64,000 bases of DNA from Candidatus Jettenia ecosi (GCA_005524015.1 SULG01000001.1:53263-117262); one strand, 5' to 3'; numbered from the stretch's first letter, positions 54,878-63,233 are shown. The notes: a model not told the origin generated them from the sequence alone. Translations and numbers: made by a program.

Positions 54878-55491
54878 GCGTATTTTCCTCTCCATAATTT
54901 TATAGCAACGTATCTATTGAAATCCTTATGGAATATTTTGAGCAAAAAATATTCCATAAAAGTAAAACTTATTTTCCTATACGAGCGAAGTGTTTTATCG
55001 TAAGGATAGAAAGAGAACGAGATGGTAAGGAATGAAAATAGAAAAAAACGTGACATGTCACAGAGGTGTGATAGGCACAGAAGTGCGACATGTCACAAAA
55101 GGGGATAATAGTTTAAAAATGAGGCGGAGAGGAGGGGTGTTTTACTATAGTACTTCAAGGATGAAACCGAACACATCCTCAACAGAGGAAAGACTACCCT
55201 GCCAGTCATTGCGAGGGTCTTATCCGAAGCAATCCTTTGCATGGTTCAGAAGAGATTGCTTCGGAAAAAACCCTCGCAATGACATGTTGAGAGATTCCGT
55301 AACGTTCCCTCTACCAGCATACAACCAAAGACCTATGCATCACATTTTGTTCGATTTAATCTATTAGATGCTATAATTAGGCGCTATTATAATATTCGTT
55401 GTATTTTATAAAAGTAATGATATTATACATAAAATTGATTATGGAACTTTAGTCTTGAATTATGTAAGAAGGAAAATAAGGGATTTTGTAT
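54878..55491. other. Intergenic region with two inverted repeats
   Basis: No gene is supported in about 610 bases. It holds two copies of GACATGTCAC (55052-55061 and 55088-55097), the first within a GTGACATGTCAC palindrome, and a large inverted repeat at 55205-55283. A 111-codon frame across them is rejected. Confidence 0.6.
55205..55283. repeat. GTCATTGCGAGGG inverted repeat
   Basis: GTCATTGCGAGGG (55205-55217) and its exact reverse complement (55271-55283) flank inner arms CCGAAGCAATC and GATTGCTTCGG. The motif is a common dispersed repeat in many bacterial genomes. Confidence 0.85.
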
Positions 55492-55956
55492 ATGAATAGT
55501 CGGATATTGGATAAAAACAGAAATACTCAGGGTGATCCTTCGCCGTGGTTCAAAGAAGGATTAAGATTTGAATGCCAGCGGTGTGGCAGATGTTGTCGGG
55601 GTGAGCCCGGGGTAGTATGGGTTAACGAGACTGAAATAAAGAAAATATCATCATTTCTCGGTATAAGTGGGGCAGTATTTACCAGAAATTATTTAAGGAG
55701 TATCAATGGCCGATTAAGTCTTTTGGAATACGGTAATGGCGACTGTATTATGTATCAGGATGGATGCAAGATATACGCAGAAAGACCTTGCCAATGCAGG
55801 ACGTTTCCATTCTGGACATCAAATTTGGAAGCGATATCGGAGTGGGAAAAATTAAAGAAGACCTGTCCGGGTATAGATAAAGGAAAATTACATACTATGA
55901 AGGATATACAGGATAGTTTACAGATATATGAGGGGCGATTTGGTAATACGGCGTAA
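55492..55956 (+). CDS. YkgJ-family cysteine-cluster protein
   Basis: The start is ATG 55492 (an in-frame TTG at 55486 is less likely). The 154-residue protein has a CxxCxxCC cluster (CQRCGRCCRGEPG) and further cysteines in CIMYQDGCKIYAERPCQCRTFPFW. These match the YkgJ family, where the cysteines are thought to hold zinc or an iron-sulfur cluster. There is no signal peptide. It is followed by a MITE (56027-56195) and then a second YkgJ-type gene in the same direction, and after that by the iron uptake operon. Confidence 0.87.
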   Translation: MNSRILDKNRNTQGDPSPWFKEGLRFECQRCGRCCRGEPGVVWVNETEIKKISSFLGISGAVFTRNYLRSINGRLSLLEYGNGDCIMYQDGCKIYAERPCQCRTFPFWTSNLEAISEWEKLKKTCPGIDKGKLHTMKDIQDSLQIYEGRFGNTA

Positions 55957-56026
55957 TCGCGTATAGTTATACAAATAAAATACGGGATGGCAGTATTATA
56001 AGCGCCCAAAGATTCCATGAGGGAGG

Positions 56027-56195
56027 TAAGTACCTGACTATAAGTTTTTGTATATTCCTCGTCATCAACAGAAGCCAGAAGATAGAATGTCGTGCATCAA
56101 GCATTGTGTATCCTATCTTCTGGATTCTGTCTTCTGAATTCTATATTATATTCTGTTGACAAAGAGAATATAAAAAAACTTGTGGTCGGTACTTA
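56027..56195. mobile_element. TAAGTACC-family MITE, complete 169-bp copy
   Basis: The left end TAAGTACCTGACTATAAGTT and the right end (minus strand) TAAGTACCGACCACAAGTTT continue as matching arms with TGTATATTC and CAACAGAA over about 50 bases. The inside is non-coding with GAATTCAGAAGACAGAATCC. Related pieces lie at 20945, 31508 and 31839. It separates the two YkgJ genes. Confidence 0.82.
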
Positions 56196-56234
56196 TTTAT
56201 ACACGTATCGGATTTTTAAGAAAGCATATTTTGC

Positions 56235-56723
56235 ATGAAAACACAAAGAGTATTGAATGATAACGTTTATTCAGAATTGGTAATTATCTATCGGCAGTTA
56301 GAACAAGAGTTAACTCAGCTCAATCCTGGCTGCGACAGATGCGGCACGTGTTGTAATTTTAATACCTTTGACCATGTCCTTTATGCAAGTAGTATAGAAG
56401 TTAGTTTTATCGCGCAACACAGAGAAGTACCTGACAGGAGTAATATCTCAAATAACATATGTCCTTTTCTTAAAGATAATCAATGCAGTATCCGGGATTT
56501 TCGGATGCTTGGATGTCGTGTTTTTTATTGTAATGCCCATTATCAGGAAATTTCCCATGATGTGTATGAAAAATATTATCGTATGATTAAGGATTTAAGT
56601 ATAAAGTATAATGTTCAATGGAAGTATTCACCTTTTCTCGAACAACTTGCTGAGTTCAAATCAATATCATCGGCGCTTGCCAATACCTTATATCCAGACC
56701 CATCTCCATCCATCCATTCTTGA
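56235..56723 (+). CDS. YkgJ-family cysteine-cluster protein
   Basis: The 162-residue protein has CDRCGTCCNF (CxxCxxCC), CPFLKDNQCSIRDFRMLGCRVFYC, and a C-terminal region typical of this family. It is a cytoplasmic protein of unknown function, probably with a metal or iron-sulfur site. It lies 40 bases beyond the MITE and 112 bases before feoB, in the same direction. The AGACTCAAT/ATTGAGTCT palindrome after it could double as a terminator stem. It differs in sequence from the first YkgJ, so they are not recent duplicates. Confidence 0.87.
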   Translation: MKTQRVLNDNVYSELVIIYRQLEQELTQLNPGCDRCGTCCNFNTFDHVLYASSIEVSFIAQHREVPDRSNISNNICPFLKDNQCSIRDFRMLGCRVFYCNAHYQEISHDVYEKYYRMIKDLSIKYNVQWKYSPFLEQLAEFKSISSALANTLYPDPSPSIHS

Positions 56724-56740
56724 GATTTACGGGAAATATT

Positions 56741-56768
56741 TTGACTTACATTACAAAAATACTATAAT
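56741..56768 (+). promoter_or_regulatory. Sigma-70-type promoter of the feo operon
   Basis: TTGACT (56741-56746) and a perfect TATAAT (56763-56768) are 16 bases apart. The expected start point near 56775 lies at the left edge of the palindrome 56775-56800. Confidence 0.75.
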
Positions 56769-56774
56769 TTAATG

Positions 56775-56800
56775 AGACTCAATTTCAATAGATTGAGTCT
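56775..56800. promoter_or_regulatory. Palindrome at the feo transcription start: candidate DtxR operator
   Basis: AGACTCAAT (56775-56783) and ATTGAGTCT (56792-56800) are exact reverse complements around eight bases. The site begins where the promoter should start transcription, so a bound repressor would block it. The operon's own DtxR-family regulator is the natural candidate. The stem followed by TTT could instead end transcription from upstream. Confidence 0.5.
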
Positions 56801-56835
56801 TTTACATAGTTATGTAACATGGCGGGGTTAAATAC

Positions 56836-59103
56836 ATGTCGCAAAAAGCAGCGGATATCTATAAAGTTGCATTAGTAGGAAACCCAAATGTTGGAAAAAG
56901 TGTAATATTTGGTCTTTTGACAGGAAAGTATGTGACCGTATCCAATTATCCGGGGACAACGGTTGAGGTTTCTAAGGGCATTTGCAAGGGACTGGATGGC
57001 AGCGTAGAAATTGTAGATACGCCGGGAGCAAATAGTTTAATCCCGCTTTCAGAGGATGAGCGGGTAGCGCGCGATATGCTCCTGGAAGAGTATGATAAGC
57101 ATATAGTCCAGGTAATGGACGCAAAGAATCTGCGCAGGGGGTTATTGATTACCACGCAGATTGCGGAGATGGGCCTACCGGTAGTATTAGTCTTGAATAT
57201 GTGGGATGAACTCTTAGACCGGGGTATGAACATCGACATTGTTGCCCTGCAAAAAATAGTAAATGTGCCTGTCATAAAAGCCATTGCTACCCACAGGATA
57301 GGGGTAAGTGCATTGCTGGGTGCTATACCATCTGCAAAAGTACCCAATCTTTCTATTGATTACGGGATTTTGATCGAAGAAGGTATTTCAAAGATAGAAA
57401 AAGTATTAACTATGGATGCGCGGATACATAAACGTGCGTTGGCCATTATGCTCTTATCACGGGATGAGGCGCTCGAGGATAATTTAAGAAATAAACTTAC
57501 CCATGAGACTCTTGTGGAAATTCAAGACATTCGGGATGATATTCAAAAACATTTTAGTAATCCGTTAAGTTATGTAATCAATATAAAGCGCGCGAGCTTT
57601 GTCGATAAACTCACGAAAAAGGTCTCAATAGCCCATATCCAGAAAAAAGAGACACATCCTCTTATACGCGGTGTATTCTTCTATTTCCTCGTGCCATTAG
57701 TATCTTTTCTCGTAGGATATAAGCTTATGGCGCTTATAATGTACCTGATTTCTGCAGGATTTCAGACCAGTGATGTTTTTAGTCTTGCTGTATCACTTAT
57801 CGCAGGTGGTATATCAGCATCTTACTTTTCATCATCTGTATACCTGAAAAATCGCAAAGCAAAACTTACTATATCGGAGATATTAGGCAGTATCACTATG
57901 CATCCGTTAGCCGCCTTTCCGATACTTATTATTATATTATGGATTGTTTATAAATTAGTGGGAGAATTTGGAGCGGGGACGTGTGTTGATTTTTTTGAAA
58001 ACAAGATATTTGGTAATTCTCTGAATCCATCAGGTGGTTTTGATATAGCTCTCTCTATCCCTTTTATCCAAAAGTCGTATCATGTTTTACATGTGGACTT
58101 TCAGGGATTTAACTATTATTTAGGGTTGCTTACGCAGAAAGTAATAAGTAAGGATAATATCATATTTGAGTTGTTCTTTAATGAACAGTCAGGATTGATA
58201 CAGGTTGGGCTTACCTATGCGATTGCCATTGTATTTCCCATTGTAGGGTTTTTCTTCCTGGCGTTTGGTATTATGGAAGATAGCGGATATCTTCCGCGTC
58301 TTGCAGTTATGGTAGACAAGGTATTTAAACAAATAGGGTTAAACGGGAAGGCTATTTTACCGATGGTGCTGGGTTTGGGTTGCGATACTATGGCAACTTT
58401 GACAACCCGTATCCTGAATACGAAAAAGGAAAGGATCATTGCTACCTTGCTCCTGGCGTTGGCTATTCCCTGTTCGGCGCAATTGGGCGTTATTGCCGGT
58501 GTACTGGGCCGGATTTCGGGAATATACTTTGCCCTATACGCCTTCATCATTTGCACACAACTTCTCTTTGTTGGTTATTTGTCATCAAAGGTGTTGCCCG
58601 GTGATCCTTCTGATTTTTTAATGGAGCTTCCTCCCTTTCGCATGCCGAAGCTATCAAATATCTTTATTAAGACATTCTACAGGGTTCACTGGTTTTTAAA
58701 GGAAGCTGTCCCATTGTTTATGATTGGTACTCTCGCTCTGTTTATCGCGACTAAATTGGGGGTACTGTCTTTTGTGGAAAAAATGGGCGCCCCGGTTATT
58801 AAAAATTTTCTGGGATTGCCTGTTGAGACAACGCACGGTTTTATTTTGGGGTTTTTACGGAGGGATTACGGCGCTGTAAGTATCTTCGATACCCTTCAGG
58901 AAAAAGGGGGGGACGCAGGCATAGATCCCAAACAACTCTTAGTTTCCTTAGTTGTAATTACGTTATTTATCCCATGCCTTGCAAATTTTTTTGTGATGAT
59001 TAAAGAACAGGGTGCGAAGAATGCATTTCTTATGTTTGCATTTATCTTGCCGTATTCAATCCTTATTGGGGGGATTCTCAGGATTATTTTACAGCAGTTC
59101 TAA
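56836..59103 (+). CDS. feoB: Ferrous iron transport protein B
   Basis: The 755-residue protein begins with a G domain: GNPNVGKS (about 15-22), NYPGTTVEVSKG, DTPGANSLIPLSEDE and the G4 motif NMWD. It is followed by the GDI-like region and a polytopic membrane core with Gate-type segments (FPIVGFFFLAFGIMEDSGYLPRLAVMVDKV, LPMVLGLGCDTMATLTTRIL, IPCSAQLGVIAGVLGRISG, PLFMIGTLALFIATKLG). It imports Fe(II) using GTP. The next gene, rseC-like, starts 3 bases after the stop and the DtxR-like gene follows, so this is a three-gene iron operon. No separate feoA is seen, but the regulator has a FeoA-like domain. Confidence 0.96.
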   Translation: MSQKAADIYKVALVGNPNVGKSVIFGLLTGKYVTVSNYPGTTVEVSKGICKGLDGSVEIVDTPGANSLIPLSEDERVARDMLLEEYDKHIVQVMDAKNLRRGLLITTQIAEMGLPVVLVLNMWDELLDRGMNIDIVALQKIVNVPVIKAIATHRIGVSALLGAIPSAKVPNLSIDYGILIEEGISKIEKVLTMDARIHKRALAIMLLSRDEALEDNLRNKLTHETLVEIQDIRDDIQKHFSNPLSYVINIKRASFVDKLTKKVSIAHIQKKETHPLIRGVFFYFLVPLVSFLVGYKLMALIMYLISAGFQTSDVFSLAVSLIAGGISASYFSSSVYLKNRKAKLTISEILGSITMHPLAAFPILIIILWIVYKLVGEFGAGTCVDFFENKIFGNSLNPSGGFDIALSIPFIQKSYHVLHVDFQGFNYYLGLLTQKVISKDNIIFELFFNEQSGLIQVGLTYAIAIVFPIVGFFFLAFGIMEDSGYLPRLAVMVDKVFKQIGLNGKAILPMVLGLGCDTMATLTTRILNTKKERIIATLLLALAIPCSAQLGVIAGVLGRISGIYFALYAFIICTQLLFVGYLSSKVLPGDPSDFLMELPPFRMPKLSNIFIKTFYRVHWFLKEAVPLFMIGTLALFIATKLGVLSFVEKMGAPVIKNFLGLPVETTHGFILGFLRRDYGAVSIFDTLQEKGGDAGIDPKQLLVSLVVITLFIPCLANFFVMIKEQGAKNAFLMFAFILPYSILIGGILRIILQQF

Positions 59104-59106
59104 GAA

Positions 59107-59514
59107 ATGGAAATAAGAGGAAAGATAGTATCCATTCATGGTAATAGTGCTGAAGTGTGTATTATCCTGGAAAATAAAGCATGCGGAAGTTGTTCTGCAT
59201 GCCCAAAAAAGATGGGTGTACAGGATATTGTGCAGGTAGCTGTGATAGAAGGAGTTCAGGTTGGACAAGAGGTTGTATTGCGCAGCAATAAAAATTGGTT
59301 TACTAAAAATACATGGATTATTATAGTGATTGCCTTTGTGCTGGGATTGATAATAACAGAGGCAATATCTATGGCCGTATCATTCGGCGCTTACCGTAAA
59401 AATATTGATATACTCGGAGCCAGTATCGTTACGGTAATTGTTTCGATTATCGTATGGTTGAAGAGGCCGCAATATCTTTTTAGAATAGAATTGACAAAAA
59501 GGGGAAAAACGTAG
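59107..59514 (+). CDS. RseC-like SoxR-reducing-system protein, linked to feoB
   Basis: The 135-residue protein has a soluble N-terminal piece EIRGKIVSIHGNSAEVCIILENKACGSCSACPKKMG, with a CxxCxxC cysteine cluster. Two membrane helices follow (NTWIIIVIAFVLGLIITEAISMAV and ILGASIVTVIVSIIVWL). This matches RseC-type proteins, parts of the SoxR-reducing system that may hold an iron-sulfur cluster. It lies 3 bases after feoB and 2 bases before the DtxR gene. In this setting it may assist iron uptake or electron transfer to the transporter. That link is inference. Confidence 0.86.
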   Translation: MEIRGKIVSIHGNSAEVCIILENKACGSCSACPKKMGVQDIVQVAVIEGVQVGQEVVLRSNKNWFTKNTWIIIVIAFVLGLIITEAISMAVSFGAYRKNIDILGASIVTVIVSIIVWLKRPQYLFRIELTKRGKT

Positions 59515-59516
59515 TT

Positions 59517-60167
59517 ATGGCTGATACCTATCAGGAAGAGATTCTTGAGTTGATATGGACAATAGAAGAAGAAAATGACAAAGTTGACAAAGATGTATTA
59601 CTGAAAAAAGTAGATATTCCCGATGCAGAACGTCATATAAAAGCCCTCGTTGAAGAGAGCTATATTATTATAACCAATAAAAAAGTACAGCTTACTAAAA
59701 AAGGAAGGGTTGACGCCCGCTTAATTATCAGAAGACATCGCCTTGCTGAAAGATTATTACATGACGTCCTGGAAGTAAAAGAAGATACCATGGATTCCAG
59801 CGCATGTAAGTTTGAGCATTTCCTGGATGAAGAAGTCACGGCCAGTATATGCACATTGCTGGGTCACCCGGTAAGCTGTCCTCATGGAAAGGCTATCCCG
59901 TCGGGCGATTGCTGTGAGAAAGCAAATAAGGAGATAAGACCAGTTGTAATGCCATTAACAGAGTTAAGGTCCGGAGATGAAGCAAGGATATCTTATATCG
60001 TGACAAAATATCATCAACGGTTAGATAAGCTTTCATCAATGGGTTTAGTACCCGGAGTTCAAATCCGGCTTCATCAAAGGCAACCAACTTATGTTATCCA
60101 GATGGGTGAGACACAAATTGCACTCGATAGCGCTATTGCACAAAGTATTTACGTTCGCCTTGTTTAA
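59517..60167 (+). CDS. DtxR-family metal-dependent regulator with FeoA-like domain
   Basis: The 216-residue protein has an N-terminal winged helix (ILELIWTIEEENDKVDKDVLLKKV, VEESYIIITNKKVQLTKKGR). The metal-binding dimerisation region reads RHRLAERLLHDVLEV, CKFEHFLDEEV, and LGHPVSCPHGKAIPSGDC. A C-terminal SH3-like FeoA domain follows (LTELRSGDEARISYIV, LSSMGLVPGVQIRLHQR). It should repress transcription when iron is bound. It is the last gene of the feoB-rseC-dtxR operon and probably controls it through the palindrome at 56775-56800. Confidence 0.93.
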   Translation: MADTYQEEILELIWTIEEENDKVDKDVLLKKVDIPDAERHIKALVEESYIIITNKKVQLTKKGRVDARLIIRRHRLAERLLHDVLEVKEDTMDSSACKFEHFLDEEVTASICTLLGHPVSCPHGKAIPSGDCCEKANKEIRPVVMPLTELRSGDEARISYIVTKYHQRLDKLSSMGLVPGVQIRLHQRQPTYVIQMGETQIALDSAIAQSIYVRLV

Positions 60168-60187
60168 TCTTGTTTTTGCCTTTTGAC

Positions 60188-60216
60188 TTGACAATATCGT
60201 ATAGGTTTGATATTAA
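60188..60216 (+). promoter_or_regulatory. Promoter giving a near-leaderless L,D-transpeptidase transcript
   Basis: TTGACA (60188-60193) and TATTAA (60211-60216) are 17 bases apart. The expected start near 60223 is only about three bases before the ATG at 60226, and no ribosome site is visible, which fits a leaderless mRNA. Confidence 0.6.
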
Positions 60217-60225
60217 TTCCACACC

Positions 60226-61212
60226 ATGAAGACAATAAAAAACGCTTGTATGCTTATCTTTTGTGTATGTTTTCTTTTTATATCCGAAGGCTATAGAGCT
60301 ACTTTCGCTGTTGGGATACAACAACCGATTGTGCCTGCAAACCCTAATTCTAATCAAAAATCACTTCTTTTTGCAACAAAAGAAGCGGATAATAGTGTTG
60401 TTTACAGAAAAGATATAATTGCTCATTCTGCTGAACTGAAAAAAGAATTAAAAGCAGATGAAGAAGGGTTCAAAACGGTTGAAAATACCGTAATAAAAAG
60501 CCAGGAGAAACCGAACTTAGAGGTTGTTCATACCTGTATAAGAGAGGGAAAAAAAGATGAAGCCAGAAATATTCTCTCTGAGATTTTTATGAATAAACAG
60601 ATACCGGAAAAGCAGAACGAAATAAAGGAGTTATTGGACAAACTCAACGAAGCATTGATCTTTTCTCCTTCATCTTCTTCTGATGCTGTCCTGTATACAG
60701 TCCAGTCTGGGGATGTTCTTGCAAAGATTGCAAAGAAATTTACTACAAATTATGAATTAATTATGAGAATCAATGGTAAACCTACAACGAGATTAAATAT
60801 AGGGGAAAGGCTAAAGATACTTACGGGAAAGACAAAAATACTCGTTAGTAAGAGTGATTTTACCCTTACCTTGTTACTCAATAACCATTATGTAAAACAG
60901 TATAGAATCTGTATAGGGAAAGACGATAAAACCCCTGTTGGAATGTTTGAAGTAAAAAACAAGATGAAAGAACCTACCTGGTACTCACCACAGGGTGGGG
61001 TGTTTCCTTACGGGCATAAAGAAAATATTCTCGGTACACGATGGATAGGTTTTAAAGATAAACCCAATCTCTATGGTTTTGGGATTCATGGCACAACGCT
61101 TCCTGAATCAATTGGCACGGCAGCATCAAACGGTTGTGTGAGAATGGTGAATAGTGATGTGGAAGAATTATATGATTTTGTAACACAAGATACTGAAATC
61201 ATCATTCAGTGA
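60226..61212 (+). CDS. L,D-transpeptidase with LysM domain
   Basis: The 328-residue protein has a signal segment (CMLIFCVCFLFISEGYRATFA), a linker of about 100 residues rich in Lys and Glu, and a LysM domain (YTVQSGDVLAKIAKKFTTNY, about 157-205). The YkuD domain ends with the catalytic motif HGTTLPES (about 287) and SNGCVRM (Cys at about 304). It crosslinks peptidoglycan stems through 3-3 links. Together with DacB it supports peptidoglycan in this organism. No ribosome site precedes the ATG; see the near-leaderless promoter. Confidence 0.93.
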   Translation: MKTIKNACMLIFCVCFLFISEGYRATFAVGIQQPIVPANPNSNQKSLLFATKEADNSVVYRKDIIAHSAELKKELKADEEGFKTVENTVIKSQEKPNLEVVHTCIREGKKDEARNILSEIFMNKQIPEKQNEIKELLDKLNEALIFSPSSSSDAVLYTVQSGDVLAKIAKKFTTNYELIMRINGKPTTRLNIGERLKILTGKTKILVSKSDFTLTLLLNNHYVKQYRICIGKDDKTPVGMFEVKNKMKEPTWYSPQGGVFPYGHKENILGTRWIGFKDKPNLYGFGIHGTTLPESIGTAASNGCVRMVNSDVEELYDFVTQDTEIIIQ

Positions 61213-61281
61213 TATGGTCTTGTGTTGAGAAACAAACCGAAAGGCAAAGAAACAATACAGTAGTATCTTAAAACAAATACC

Positions 61282-61794
61282 ATGGAATGGAAGATAAACA
61301 GGGGTTCGAAAGGGTGTATCATGTGCGATAAGAAATTTTCTGATGATGAAGAATATTACTCTGCTCTTTTCGATGAAAATAATACTTTTACCCGTAAAGA
61401 TTTTTGTATCGCATGTTGGGATAAAGATAAACAAGAGTATCTTTTCTCTTTTTGGAAAACGAAAGTACCAAAAAAGGATAAACCCGCTCAAAGATTTATC
61501 AGTACGGAAGTGTTGCTCGATATGTTTAGCAGGTTAGAAGGAAGTAACGAAATCCATCAGAGGAATCTGCGATATGTATTAGCCTTGTACCTGATACGGA
61601 AAAAGCTATTTAAAATAAGATCTTTTCATAAGCAAAATGAGGAAGAATATATTATTCTTTATTATCCGAAAGAAGACCGGGAATTTAATGTATTTAATCC
61701 CGATTTAAAAGAGGAAGAGATTGAGTCTATCACATCCGAAATGAGCCAACTCCTGAACTATCCCTACCTGGAACAAGCAAGTGACGTGAAGTAA
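61282..61794 (+). CDS. Conserved cytoplasmic protein with two CxxC pairs
   Basis: The 170-residue protein begins MEWKINRGSKGCIMCDKKFSDDEEYYSALFDE, and has a second cysteine pair at FCIACWDKD. The two pairs could form a zinc ribbon. The middle (STEVLLDMFSRLEGSNEIHQRNLRYVLALYLIRKKLFKI) is helical. I recall similar small proteins from planctomycetes, but no function is established. It follows the L,D-transpeptidase gene by 69 bases on the same strand. There is no signal peptide. Confidence 0.78.
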   Translation: MEWKINRGSKGCIMCDKKFSDDEEYYSALFDENNTFTRKDFCIACWDKDKQEYLFSFWKTKVPKKDKPAQRFISTEVLLDMFSRLEGSNEIHQRNLRYVLALYLIRKKLFKIRSFHKQNEEEYIILYYPKEDREFNVFNPDLKEEEIESITSEMSQLLNYPYLEQASDVK

Positions 61795-61868
61795 GGAATC
61801 ATGAATTGCTGCGGTAACTGATTCTGGATAATGGTGTTGGAGATAACATAACATTACTTTGTTAAAAA

Positions 61869-62075
61869 TTAAGCAGTCAATTTTTTCTTGAGTCGCTTAG
61901 ATTTAACTTTTAAGTAATCGTTGTCAAGTGATCTGTTCTTTGATAAAGTAGGAACACCACAATCTTTCCGCTTTGCCTCAAATGAATAGGTTTTATGTGA
62001 AACTTCAGAGCCATCCGTAGTTTGATACTTGACAGTTTTGGTTTTGCCCCGATAATGCTTTTTGATGAGGGTCAC
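61869..62075 (-). CDS. Short hypothetical ORF beside the integron remnant
   Basis: A 68-codon minus-strand frame starts at an ATG but has no clear ribosome site. It reads MTLIKKHYRGKTKTVKYQTT and ends with basic KVKSKRLKKKLTA; the open frame also continues upstream as CIKPDELV. It may be the end of a longer gene cut by the integrase remnant, or simply chance. I do not recognise the product. Codon usage is AT-rich like the neighbouring planctomycete genes. Confidence 0.35.
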   Translation of the reverse strand: MTLIKKHYRGKTKTVKYQTTDGSEVSHKTYSFEAKRKDCGVPTLSKNRSLDNDYLKVKSKRLKKKLTA

Positions 62076-62085
62076 GAGTTCGTCT

Positions 62086-62393
62086 GGTTTAATACAGCGC
62101 TTGGTTCTTTATCAATGGAAAAAGGACATTGACTTTGCGCGGAACGAGATCACTGTTCATGGCGGCAAGGGAGCAAAAGATTGGGTCACCATGCTTCCCG
62201 TATCACTCAAGAAAGCGGGTGTTGTCAAGCACGTTGGTAGTCACACATTCCGTCCTCCTTTGCTACGCACTTGCTTGAGGCCGGTTATGATATTCGCACC
62301 ATCCAGGACTTCTTGGCCAGCACAACTATGATATACACCCATGTCTTGAACAATGGCGATCATGGTGTCCGAAGTCTCGTCGACAGGTTGTAG
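62086..62393 (+). pseudogene. Integron-integrase-like tyrosine recombinase remnant
   Basis: The first frame reads KDIDFARNEITVHGGKGAKDWVTMLPVSLKK, the region around the first catalytic Arg of integrases. It jumps after SLKKAG straight to [11 protein letters not shown], so the central part, including the integron-specific patch, is deleted. At CGTCCTCCTTT one base is missing; restoring it gives [24 protein letters not shown]. The last part again lacks a few residues ([14 protein letters not shown]) but ends [10 protein letters not shown], as integron integrases do. Its strand matches the cassettes, as in planctomycete-type reverse integrons. It cannot be active. Confidence 0.82.
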
Positions 62394-62397
62394 GTCG

Positions 62398-62418
62398 GTT
62401 TATACAGTCTGTATAAAC
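62398..62418. promoter_or_regulatory. Perfect 21-bp palindrome, TATACAG type, site 1
   Basis: GTTTATACAG (62398-62407), a central T, then CTGTATAAAC (62409-62418). It starts five bases after the integrase stop. The same core recurs 117 bases later, so a dimeric protein may bind both. Confidence 0.65.
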
Positions 62419-62534
62419 TGGAATAGTTGATTAGAGAAAAACACGTAACAGCTTTGTAGGATATAAGTTATACAATGCGTGATAAGAAGCACAGCGACCT
62501 CTTGTATATATTGAAACAGTCTGTGTTTGCCGTT

Positions 62535-62551
62535 TTATACAGACTGTATAA
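62535..62551. promoter_or_regulatory. Perfect 17-bp palindrome, TATACAG type, site 2
   Basis: TTATACAG (62535-62542), a central A, then CTGTATAA (62544-62551). It ends six bases before the cassette boundary GTTAGCC and may lie in the attI region or its promoter. Confidence 0.6.
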
Positions 62552-62587
62552 TCATTGTTAGCCGTCATACATCCATTGGAGTAGTGC

Positions 62588-63232
62588 ATGGCCGTGTTTC
62601 CGGCAATCTGCGATCGGTGTGGCGTGCTGTTTCCCGGTGCCGGATCCATTTGACGGCTTCGCTCACATCACCATGGTTGGGAATGCTGCCGGCCCGTGCC
62701 CCGTATGTGGCGGTTACGGACACATCCCCGATGGGATGTACGATTTCGTTAATCGCTCCATCGAGCTGATTCGGAACTCACGCAGGAGCGCGACCGACCT
62801 GCAAGAGGCTGCGTGCCGCGCTGCAGGTTGCAGGTCGGTCGTGAGCATGCGGCTGATGCAACCCAAGTTCGAGAGACGATCCGTCGTACTGCACTGGAAC
62901 TCGTTTCTCTAGGCGACGCATTGCCACGAACGAGGCAGGAGCTATACGCGTTTCTGAGCTTGATAGTAGCAATCTGGACACTGACACTGGTGATCATGGC
63001 TCTTCAGTCGGGGTCAGAACCGAAAGTTGAGATACACCAGGTCTTCAACATGGCGATGGCGGAGCAACAGCATGTGCCATCGGCGTCGCAAGCAAGTCCG
63101 TCTCAGGATGTCCGCCGACCAGCTTCAGAGACCAGCAAAGCTCAAGGCGGAAGAGGAAAGGTGGGGCGTAACGATCCGTGCCCATGCGGGAGTGGGAAGA
63201 AATACAAGAAGTGCCACTTCGCACGCCCATGA
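62588..63232 (+). pseudogene. Cassette 1 gene: zinc-ribbon/SEC-C protein, several frameshifts
   Basis: ATG 62588 opens MAVFPAICDRCGVLFPGAG; the next frame continues GFAHITMVGNAAGPCPVCGGYGHIPDGMYDF, with a second zinc-ribbon pair. Then RLRAALQV and [21 protein letters not shown] follow in other frames. The tail has one membrane-like helix ([18 protein letters not shown]) and the SEC-C motif [18 protein letters not shown]. At least two, probably three, frame changes are needed to join them. The intact gene would be a small metal-binding protein of unknown role. It occupies the body of an integron cassette that starts at GTTAGCC (62557) and ends with the attC site. Confidence 0.72.
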
Positions 63233-63233
63233 C

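Noticed and set aside
55032..55367. 111-codon frame
   Set aside because: It reads through the GACATGTCAC repeats and the GTCATTGCGAGGG inverted repeat; no known motif.
62527..62912. Two overlapping frames as separate genes
   Set aside because: They are pieces of one frameshifted cassette gene, as shown by zinc-ribbon and SEC-C parts in order.
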